Of a stretch of 64,000 bases of DNA, positions 24,570-34,083 are shown piece after piece. Positions within the stretch are counted from its first letter, which is position 1. Every line of letters begins with the position of its first letter. Where the stretch lies: positions 27,342,001-27,406,000 of the forward strand of contig CM114271.1 of NCBI GenBank assembly GCA_050084515.1. Direction: 5' to 3'. The notes under the pieces were generated by a model. That model worked only from the letters and a program-made list of their open reading frames with translations, was not told where the DNA came from and searched no databases. This stretch comes from Blasia pusilla (lineage: Eukaryota; Marchantiophyta; Marchantiopsida; Blasiales). The position numbers and the translations under genes are program-made.

Positions 24570-25776
24570 GTGAGAACTCGTTGTGGATACACTCAGGTTG
24601 AAGCCCAACCAGCAAACATGTTTGCTGCATTTAGGGGCAAGAGTGTAGGTCCTCCAGAGAAACCAGCCGCACAAACCTCTCTTTGGCGGGACCCGGTCGA
24701 GTGGGTTCATTATTGCTACTCAAAGGAGCATAAGCAATTCGTGTGCTTTGTGCTCCAAGTGCATCGAGTACTTTCGTGGGCGAAACTTTTAACTCGCACA
24801 TTGCATCACATTGGTTGAGGCCGGTGCCTGGAACACCGAGGGCGAGTGGTAAGAAGAAGGTGGAAGCAGACTACGACCGAGACGATGTGGAGGATGAAGA
24901 TGATGGTAAGGGTGTAGGACTTCTTCTTCTTCATACGCAGTTAGTGAGATGGTAGCAATGTTTGGTGTATGTGCTCTATGATCCTCAAGACTTCATTCAT
25001 TTATGTTCCAAAATTGTGCAGGGAACCAGGCTACCCCATCTGCAGCCAACTTGCGTCTGCGAGGCACCGTTCAGCAACGCTGGGCTCATCGCAGAAAATA
25101 GAAGAAGGCTGCTTTGTTCAGTAAAGCGAAGGAGCATTCGAAACGGGCAGCGGGCCCGTTTGTACCTATGCCCATTTTTCCAGATATTTTGATTGCTTTT
25201 GAGGGCTATAGGACAGAAGAACACGGTCATATCTCATGGGTAGGTTTAGCTAGGATACACGAGTATGAGAAGGTCCGAGAGGAGCTAGAGGGTGCCCTTG
25301 TGTGCCCTACCACCACTGTCAGGGGATGGATTGAGTCGGGCCGCCGGCTTCTCCCTACTACTATCCCTGTAGATAGATGTCAGCGTTCCACCTACTGGAG
25401 ATGCATGGCCGCTTTCCATCATCTAGCCGTAGTGTGGATCATGGACAGAGAGGAACCGTATTGATGGGATGTTGGAGCCGAAACCAGGCAACATCAGGTT
25501 GAACATTCCCTGCATGTTCTAGATGAAATGCGCCGAGCACAAAGGCATGCATGGTACATCAGTGAGGAGTACTACCTCCCACGCTTCAAGTTTAACTACA
25601 AGATCTGGAAAGAGAAGAGTAAACCTAGCATTCTTGCCAAGTTCAGGGACAAAGTCTCTCGCATGTATGTGGATGGGGTCGGCTGCTCCCTTGCTGATGC
25701 GGTTGTCGGGTATAGTCTTTGCTTCATTTCATGCAAATTTCTCAGTATGAATTGTCGAAGAGTTGTGAGTTCATGA
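24570..25776 (+). pseudogene. Unrecognised coding region in the MULE, part 2, with in-frame TGA
   Basis: Protein-like blocks continue here: 24,570-24,818 (with FAAFRGKSVGPPEKPAAQTS) and a long frame from 25,114. The latter reads EGYRTEEHGHISWVGLARIH and GWIESGRRLLPTTIPVDRC, meets TGA at 25,462-25,464, and continues in the same frame with EEYYLPRFKFNYKIWKEKS and ILAKFRDKVSRMYVDGVGC to about 25,776. The family is unknown. The unbroken frame on both sides of one TGA suggests a recent nonsense change or readthrough. Further short blocks at 26,143-26,330 may be later exons. Confidence 0.4.
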
Positions 25777-27017
25777 TTTCCCATTGTATCCCTTGTAATT
25801 CCGCATTGTCTCTAACAACTTGTAGATGTGCGGGGTGGCTGGATGTGGAAATCATAGATTCCAGTGACTCGACTCGGATGGTACACATCTCCCAAGTCCC
25901 CAACCCACCATGCATAGTACCGGGCGCCATGTGATACAGGAGGAGTAGGCGCCAAGCGAGGGTGGTGAGGAGGGTATTGCGGGAGATCATGTCGAGCAGA
26001 GTGAGGAGGACACTATTTTGATTCAGATGCGGAGGAGACCAGCGACGCTTCAGACACGTAACGTGCGTGGTGAGAAGGTGCGTGGCGAGGTAAGGGTGCG
26101 GTAGGATCTCGGAAATCCCGCCGGCTGAACCCGGAAGTTGACATGGAAGTGGGTGAATCTAGCCCGATCATTGATAGTCATGGGCCAGGTGATGATGAAG
26201 GCCCAATTGAAGACTCGCATACCCCCGATGAAGTGGTCTTGCAGGCGGATCCACAAATCATGGAAAGAGCACCCAAGGGCATGACTAAAGAAGAAAAAGC
26301 CCGAAACAGGAGGATGATGATGGCTTCACAACAGGTGTCTTGCATTCTCGCTCATTTCGCATCGATGACATTGTTTTATTGTATGTCTTGGACCATCTCC
26401 GATAATTGTGCTTGTGTTGATATGTTGTAATGTGTTGAGAACCCTGCAGATGGGACTCAAGGACCGGGGCACAAGCCATGAAGACCCTTTGGTCTTACCT
26501 TCGCAGACGGTATTGAAGGGGTTAGTCCGACGAATTTCAGGCCACACCTTTACCCGAGTTCTCAGACTCAAAGATTGCGGCCTCTAGATGGGATGTCTTC
26601 AAGTCCTTGACCACCACGGGTGATCACATTTTGGTGAGTGTGTAGATGCATCATGCGATTTTCTTGTTATGATTATCCTTTCATCTGGTGATTGGCATTT
26701 AATCTCTCCGACTGTGTGTGAACTTTCATTGCAGAGGTTCTTTGTCATACTTTTGATGTGTTTCTCGGCGATTATGACGACATACCTTTGGACCACTTGC
26801 AGGTAATGTGTCGCTTCTCTCTTTGGTCTTACTTTCCTGGTGTCAATTCTTTACAAATGTGTTGTGTATATGACGGTTGCTACTATCGAACATACTTTCA
26901 GAGCGTATGTGTGTGCAGGTGACTTTCTGCAGAAATTTTCAAGCATTTTGGCGGGAGTTCATATCATCATATTTTGCGGATGTTTAGGACTTAGTTTATG
27001 ATCAGGGCGATTCCTTA

Positions 27018-27258
27018 GAGTAAGTATAGGAGAGTACCTACTTGGCACGTAGGCTCTGAAGTTTTGTCTTTCTGCTTTGGACAAACCAGAAACGGGCAGA
27101 TTTTTGTTCTTAATGTATGGCCTTATGGTTCATGAATCTGAGTAAGTATAGGAGAGTACCTACCTCGCACGTAGGCTCTGAAGTTCTATCTTTCTGCAAT
27201 TCCGGGACAAACCAGAAACGGGGAGATTTCTGTTCTTAATGTATGGCCTTATGGTTCT
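27018..27258. repeat. Tandem duplication, two copies of about 120 bp
   Basis: A unit beginning GAGTAAGTATAGGAGAGTAC and ending TATGGCCTTATGGTTC occurs twice in a row with a few differences. It lies between the plus-strand coding region and the 3' end of the transposase gene. Confidence 0.75.
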
Positions 27259-28530
27259 TCTATTTTGTGCAGGTGCAATGCAGGCCGTTTGGTGTATCGC
27301 TTCTGGGGCACATTTTCCCTTACCATTTTCTGTGTTATGAAGGTCTATCCAAGAAGGTTAGGTTACCTTAGTTGGGCTATAGGTCATGGTCTGCTGAACT
27401 ATTGTGGATGAAATGGTATGGACCAAAAGGATACCATTGTCAATCAAATTAATCATACAACTTGCAGAGCTATTCTTGATCTTTGTCCCTAAGTTTGTAC
27501 TCTTGAATGATACCTTAACAAATTCCTCCTTACCTTATTCCGATGTGTCTTACATGTTATGAATGATCACAAGTGCCTCCACCTGTAATTGGTACTGTAC
27601 TTTGTAATCCTGTGAGGATCAATGTTTTGTCCCACGCTTGTCGATTCCTGAATTTCCAAGAAAGTGAAGCACTCATGTGTAATCACCTCATGAATAGATA
27701 GAGTCCATGACACCCTGTTCAAAAATAAAAGACAAATGGTCGAAACACTCAGAGCAAATACAAGTTTAGTGATCAGAAATGCAGTGACACGAAAAATGTA
27801 TGAAGAGCGAAATGTAGGTGTTCATTCATGAACACCTCAAAGGCTGTATTTCAAGGGCATTTGCTTCATACATCGGACAATCAATTCTAGCCTTCTTGTT
27901 GCGTATCCCCCAGTCGTCAATCCACTATGACAATCTCGGTTAGATACGATTTTAATCAAGCCCTAATTAGGGGAAGGTCACCTCACACCGATAAATGTTT
28001 ACGAAGAGGCACGACCCTCAGGGGTAGGGTTCGTGGGCCTTCTGAGGTGTTTTTTTTTAGTTACGACTACAGAAGTAGTCAGAACTATATTACAGAAGTT
28101 CTCTAAAATTGACACAAGCGCGCGGCGGTGCGGACATGCCCCTAAAGTATGCCGCACGGTGTTGCGGACGTGGTTCGGGTTCAAACATACCTCGTACGTT
28201 TACTACATCCATAGAAAACCGACTGTGGTAACCATAGTTTGGATGCATGAATATTAATTCAATTGGGTTCGAACTATTACTATACAAAACCGTGAAGACA
28301 GGTTACTATGGTTCACAATATGGCCTACACGATGGTTACTATCGTTTGGATGCTTGCGTAAAAACAGAACATGATTGCTCGCCGTACATGAAAATGGGAC
28401 ATGGTGGACATGAACATGACAAGGGAACACATTTCTCGTGCGTAAACATCCGGTACATAAAAAATACATTTTTTTTGTTGAACACCTCATTTCTTGTGTT
28501 CTGTGCTAATATGTGAAATTCGGAAATGCT
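27259..28530. other. Non-coding spacer between convergent MULE genes
   Basis: The plus-strand region and the minus-strand transposase converge on this spacer, so it should hold their 3' ends. Only short frames without family resemblance are seen. Confidence 0.35.
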
Positions 28531-31500
28531 TCATGAATCATGAATCTGGGAATCCTGTACTACATACAAATTATCGGGTCTTCTTGAGTACTCATCGGAT
28601 TGACTACCCTCCGCAACATATTGCTCTTCATCCAACAGACTATCAAGTATGACATCTGCAGTGGTTCTCTTTGTAGTAGTGCTGATTTTGTAGTTCTTAT
28701 GTGGCCTTGTATCAACCAGAGGCCATTCTGACTGTTGAGTATTCTCCTTAGTTGCCTCGCTTTCATATTGGCTCACGATAGCGTCCAAATCAAGATGATT
28801 ACATGCATCTGCTTCCAATTCCGCCTCCATGTTCTGATATTTTGATCGTTTCACTCTGGGAAAGGACTCCACCTGATTCATTGTTGCTTGGGGTTGATTC
28901 TTCCGTGTGGAACCTGTGGAATGTGAATTCCTTCTCTGATGCATCCGCTCAAACCAACCCATCCGCCCGACGCACCGGACGATCTTGAGAATTGCCTCCA
29001 ACAAAGGGTTCAGGAAGTGTTGTCCAATGTTCATTACATTTTTGGAAGTTCTGTGTTCGTCTCTATCCGCGCTTCAGGTTGAAGTGAGTCCATATCCTTC
29101 GCAAAAGTACATACAAATGTTCAAGAAGAACACTGCAGAATGGGACTCCAATGGTTGTGGCCAAGCATTTTTCCACCATCTCTCGAACATCTTTGAGTTG
29201 TTGTTTGTGATACAACCAGAGGAGTAGTAGCTTGCACCTCTTCTGGATAACCAACACCGTAAGACAAGTCTGATTCCACTGGTGTGTCTCCATGTTGCTC
29301 CTGTGCATGCCTTTGCACCATGTTTTCCAACCCATCAGCTTTGCTACCAAAACGTGTGCCAAGGAAAGACAACAACTCTACTTCAGAGTGCCCACTCAAT
29401 AGTAAGCACTTCACCTGATACAATTAAAAAAGTCTCAGAAGGCTGCATGTAAAATCCTCGTACATCTAGTGCAGGAATAAGACATACTTAATACATAGGA
29501 CTGTTTGATTTCAGGTGGGACTATAGCTTGGTCACCAAATCTGGGGTGCAAGAAACACACCTGATGTTTGCACGTGAATCCTTCATTGGCACGAGAGCAT
29601 GTACAAGCAACATCTTTCTTGTCGTAGTCAACCACATCATGCCAATAGTCGGGCTTGGAGCAACTCTTTACCATTGCGCATTTCCTCCCATCTACCAATT
29701 GAAATGTGACATGGCTCTCTGGGATATCATTTGCCCTTCTAATAGCCATGAAAATGACTTTCTGGATTGCCTTGTTCCTCACCATACCCTCTCGTTTCAA
29801 AAATCCCAAGTATCAAAAGAAATCTTCTATTTCCCCGCATAAGATCTGCACAAGCCATATGAGCTTCCTGGTGGGTTTTGTAGGCATGCTAGAAGTGAGA
29901 TGCATCTTCAGAGTGTGGTGCCACCTTTCTATCGCGGCATTTGTATCTTGGTTGGATCTTGCATGCTTACGATAGCCCTTTGCCCAAGTAACAATCTTAG
30001 GATGCCAATAGTTTAAATAGTATTTCACAAAGTGACGTTCAGTTGCAGCCCACTTGCGCATGAAACGATACGAGACATCCACAGGATCTGGGACAGGCAA
30101 CCATTGCTTAATTAATATGAACCCTACTCCCACAACGGACATAGCTGAGAAACAATGAAACGAACTAATATTATTGACTCACATAGAACATACCTCCTTC
30201 ACGTGAGTACATGATACCACCCAAGTCCCTGTTCATGTCTGCTTTTGTAATTGGACAACGGACTCGTTGGTGCAATTGCTTTAACCAATTCTTCCTGACA
30301 TGCCATAGACACAGGTCTATTGGAACATCAGGGAAGACTTCTCTGATTGCAGATTGTTCCTCTTTGGAGTCGTCAACTATGAAGCATGACGGTTTCCAAC
30401 CGGGGCTACCAACCGACGCAAAATCTCTTGTCATATATGTATATGCCCAATCCTTGATATGGGCCAATGCATCCACTAGATCCCGATGTTGATGCCTCTG
30501 TAAAATGGCCCATACTAGAGGTAATCCGTTCTGAAACTTGCTGATACTGTGAACATAGAAAAGAGTGTGTTCAGGAATCCGATTGTTCATGTACATATCT
30601 ATTAAAGTGAACACAACGTTCCAAATGTTTCCATTTCTGCCAAATCATGCAGCAATTTTCAAATGATAGCACAGAAGTAATGTAGCCTATAAACTCCTCT
30701 AAGAGAATGACATTACAGTTATGAGAATGTTTGAAATTACCTCATATGTGTTTGTGCCATGAGTGGCATCCGTGGAGATGGCTCCACCGTTACCAAGATG
30801 CAAAAGATTCTGAAGCATCCAAGGTGTAGAAATGACCAGGATGAAAGGTTGGCCTAAACTTGAAATGGCCTCCCTGTAGTGTATGACATTTTCAGGATGA
30901 GCTGCAACCCAATGTTGGATTGCAGTGGCGTCATCGGTTCCATCATACCCCCCTTCGCATCTTCGCATTGAATGCTTGATATTAAGGATGTCTTGTGGTT
31001 TTAACATAGCGTCCCTGCCCCAAGCTTGTGCCTGATTAGGATTATCGAGAATGTGTTCACGAATCCATCTCCTATGCTCCTTCATGATATTTAAGGGGCT
31101 CACGTTCACTCGCAATAACCGTTCAACAAAATCCCTACAATGAAAACTCAACTTCGGGGCAACAATAGCATTTGCAATGTCCGTAATCCTGTCTAAGTCC
31201 CCATGGCATATACAGCCCGCCTTATCGACATGCTTGGAATGCATATGCCTCAACATAGAACACCTAGGGCGGTCCTTTGAGGTTACAACGGCAAAGTGAA
31301 ATTGGCATCCACGTCCCTGAGACAGCCTAAGCTGTGTACTTTGGCTTTCTGGCCTACTACCCTTACCTCCCTTGGCAAGCGAGTTTGAATCAAAAACCTC
31401 ACTTGGCAGAGAGGTCCAGACGGTATTCCTATGATCCTGGGGTCCATATGAACACCAGTATTGAACTGTAACATGTATGTTCCCTGATTTTTCGGTATTC

Positions 31501-31694
31501 CTTTTCCTAAATGTGGTCTGGAAATGTGGTCTTTGTTCTTCACCATGAATGAAGTCTTCAACCCTATCTGAGGGAATCCATGCCTCTTTTCTATTGCCAT
31601 ACCAAATCAAATGCTCGCTCAAAAAAGGACTAGGGAGAGGGTTTTGGATGACATCGCATTCAAATGCAGCTGAATATTTCTTGAATTTCACCAT
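28531..31694 (-). pseudogene. MULE transposase (DDE plus SWIM zinc finger) with one in-frame TGA
   Basis: This enzyme cuts and joins MULE ends. Exon 1 is 31,694-30,741 and ends after the first catalytic Asp (STDATHGTNTYE) at a GT donor. Exon 2 (about 30,614-30,177) has the second Asp in CFIVDDSKEEQSAI and the CLWHVRKNW motif. Exon 3 starts at about 30,135 and carries the catalytic Glu in NAAIERWHHTLK. The frame meets TGA at 29,815-29,813 (after EIEDFF) and continues uninterrupted with YLGFLKREG. The SWIM zinc finger CTCSRANEGFTCKH follows near 29,600. C-terminal coding blocks at about 29,414-29,130 and 28,880-28,531 complete it. Catalytic and zinc residues are intact, so the single stop is the only clear lesion. 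Exon edges other than the first and second donors are approximate. Confidence 0.8.
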
Positions 31695-32063
31695 GGCTAT
31701 AAGCTGTTCAGGGATTCAAGTGCAGGCTCCAATTAAAGTGCAGACTTCAAGTGCAGGCTTAAAGTGTGAATTTTGTCCATTCGACCTGGGCAAGACCGGA
31801 CAGTACATAAATGGAACCGAACACCAAAATTATAGTGCACATAATAATAGACATGTTTTCCTGGATTACGATCTAAGCTTTTATCTATCACCATGGTTGA
31901 ATGTGTGGCACTGATAGCTACTTACGTGCAAATTGGCAAATGATACTCACGGACGCAAACAATTTCTCACATGAAAGTTACGGAGTGGACCCCATCCGCC
32001 TAATCCGGCTTGAAATCCGCGGTCCGCAGCTCGCATCAGTTCGACTTAGAACTAATCAAGCTC

Positions 32064-32215
32064 GTAATGAAATGCTAATACGCTGATAATCACAGCTAAT
32101 CACGGTCTCTGCTCTTCCTCGTTCCCTGTTTCTCCTCGCGCGCCCTTTGTATTCCTCGGTTCCGGGTCTATCGCTCGTAATCAAATGCTAATCTGCTCGT
32201 AATCAAATGCTAATC
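32064..32215. repeat. Short repeats GCTCGTAATCAAATGCTAAT inside the right MULE end
   Basis: Three close copies of GCTCGTAAT(C/G)AAATGCTAAT lie at about 32,064, 32,173 and 32,195, just inside the right terminal repeat and upstream of the transposase. They could be transposase or promoter binding repeats. Confidence 0.6.
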
Positions 32216-32404
32216 CCTCCGTGTTCGGTTTCTACCGCTCTTCTCCGTTCTTTCCAAAATGATCGGATCCCCTAATTCCCGCCCTAATACCCGTCGACAA
32301 ATTCTGTCATTTGAACTGGACCGAACGTAGTACGGATGGACGCCGTCCTTCCGATTAGCGCCGTCTCGTTTAGATCCGTCCGTCTCCGAATGCTGTCCTC
32401 CCTG

Positions 32405-32545
32405 TCCTCCGTCGCGACCTCTTTACCCTGAGTCGCGACCTCTCCATACCGGGGCTCCCGAACCTGAAACCTAGGCCCGACCCAGCTCGAGGTAGACGCT
32501 ACCCTAGGCGCCTTGAATGCGATTCCGGGACAAAGTATGGGCTTC
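32405..32545 (-). repeat. MULE right terminal inverted repeat
   Basis: This is the inverted counterpart of 20,716-20,832. Read outward it ends CAAAGTATGGGCTTC at 32,545. The left end has one extra outermost C. Confidence 0.8.
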
Positions 32546-32554
32546 GGTCATTAG
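32546..32554. repeat. MULE target-site duplication, right copy (GGTCATTAG)
   Basis: It is identical to 20,707-20,715 and directly abuts the right inverted end. Confidence 0.85.
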
Positions 32555-32854
32555 GGTAAGTAAGTGCGACGCAGGATTTAAATTATTTTTTAAAATTTAA
32601 ATATTATTTAAAGTAAAATTTTAATAAATTGAAATACGGGTTGAAAACGAGGGAAAAAATTGCTAATGAAAGAGGATTCTAAAATAATTATAAAAAATTA
32701 ATTATTGTGATAAAATGAGGTAATAAGAGTGGAGACGTGGACTAGCTCTTGAAAATATGTGATATATATGCGTTTAAATTCCAATAAATATTATGGAAAA
32801 GTGGAATTAAAAAATTGAGGAGTGGAATTGTTTAAAGGATTGAGAGGTTACTCA
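32555..32854. other. AT-rich flank to the right of the MULE
   Basis: No gene or element end is seen. The sequence is strongly AT-rich and contrasts with the GC-rich MULE ends. Confidence 0.3.
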
Positions 32855-32996
32855 TCTATACTATAATGTGAAGAGTGCTTTTGACCCGGTTGACACATGC
32901 GGAACATGATACGTGTCATCCTAAACCCACACATATTTTAGAAGGGCGTATAATAATAGGCGTATATGCACGGTGCGTGCATACATACGGGACTAG
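32855..32996 (+). mobile_element. Mini-Helitron, about 142 bp
   Basis: It starts TCTATACTATAATG after an A, like the termini at 6115 and 18,731. Near the other end an 8-bp stem with a 3-base loop (TATGCACG-gtg-CGTGCATA, 32,965-32,983) is followed 9 bases later by CTAG (32,993-32,996), the classic Helitron 3' architecture. The base after CTAG is G rather than the expected T; an alternative end is CTAG at 33,011-33,014, which is followed by T. Confidence 0.6.
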
Positions 32997-33154
32997 GCCT
33001 CTATGCACAACTAGTTATTTAATATGTCGAAGTTGGAATTCAGAATCGATCATCCACAAATGTTTAATTATTAATTAAAGCGGGGAGGCTACCTGTCAGA
33101 TTAAATTCTTGGGAAATTGCTAAAATTGATTTTTTCCTTCTTTAAATGACTCAT

Positions 33155-33215
33155 GTTTCCAAGGCCTCGTTATACAATTACTAGCACACTGCCCGCATTA
33201 TGCAAGGGTGAAAGA
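33155..33215 (-). mobile_element. Isolated Helitron 3' terminus on the minus strand
   Basis: Read on the minus strand, CCCTTGCATAATGCGGGC can form an imperfect hairpin and is followed by AGTGTG and then CTAG (33,184-33,181) with T next, as at a Helitron 3' end. The matching 5' end, expected to the right, was not found near by, so this may be a truncated or diverged copy. Confidence 0.4.
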
Positions 33216-34083
33216 CATCTTAATAGTTAACTTAACTCAAGACTTCTTAAGTTGACTGTTAGGACTTCCGGTGCTTACAATACACGTGTCAACACCAGAA
33301 GAGCAAAAAATGATTAGTTGTCAATTTCGGAGGAAGGATCTTCAAACCCCATCCTCTTTTAATTATATACATTTTTCTATTGGGATTAGAAAAACTTTTG
33401 TTGACATTGTCTTTTCTGGCCCCTCTATAATGGATGTGTGTTATTTAAAAGAAATTAAAATAAGAGGAAAACATTATCAACTATCGGAAATATACTAGGT
33501 CCTTACTAGGGAGAATGAATAGATTTTGGAAGGGGGAGAGTTAATTTTACAAGAATTCACTTTTGTTTGCACAAGGCATACTAACAAGTACATATTATTA
33601 TTGCACAACGCTTGTTTGATTTTCAAACAAACCCAAGATCATTTGAAGGTGATGTTACTTAACATTTTGAGGGCTAGTTAAATCATTACTAATTAATTTT
33701 ATATTGATTTAAAACTATAAACTTGTCCATTAGTCATTTAAATTTTTTTAATATTAATAAAATAATATATAATTTAAGCTACTCATCAGTAATCCATCGC
33801 ACCGGCATGGTGACAAAGCTACCTTTAGAAATTGAAATAAAAATCCTAAATAACGTCGAGTTTTCGGGTTTAGAGTCTATTCTCTCTCCCGCCTGAAGTG
33901 GTATTTTGAGTGTCTTTGGGTTGCGTTCGAACGGAAAGCATTCGAAATTTATTTGGGGTTTCTTTAGGGTTTATGAGGCGTTTCACTCTGTGACAGTGAC
34001 GCGATTTGGGGCTTTGTGGTTATTTATTGGGCACAGCGATGTGGACGTGATCGGACGTGGAAAATTTGAGGAGGAGATGAGAG
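33216..34083. other. Upstream region of the Bin3-type methyltransferase gene
   Basis: The first part is AT-rich with no recognisable gene. The last 200 bases before the start codon hold short upstream frames (for example from 33,906) and are probably the 5' untranslated region. Confidence 0.35.

Larger units (their letters stand above)
20716..32545 (-). mobile_element. Mutator-like element (MULE), 11.8 kb, complete with TIRs and 9-bp TSD
   Basis: The ends are inverted copies of a sequence beginning GAAGCCCATACTTTGTCCCG, flanked by identical 9-bp target duplications. Inside are, left to right, subterminal minisatellites (20.95-22.6 kb), a plus-strand coding region of unknown family (23.3-26.6 kb), a tandem duplication (27.0-27.26 kb) and the minus-strand MULE transposase (31.7-28.5 kb). 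The perfect duplication suggests insertion that is not very old, while the transposase has an in-frame TGA. The strand given is that of the transposase. Confidence 0.85.
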
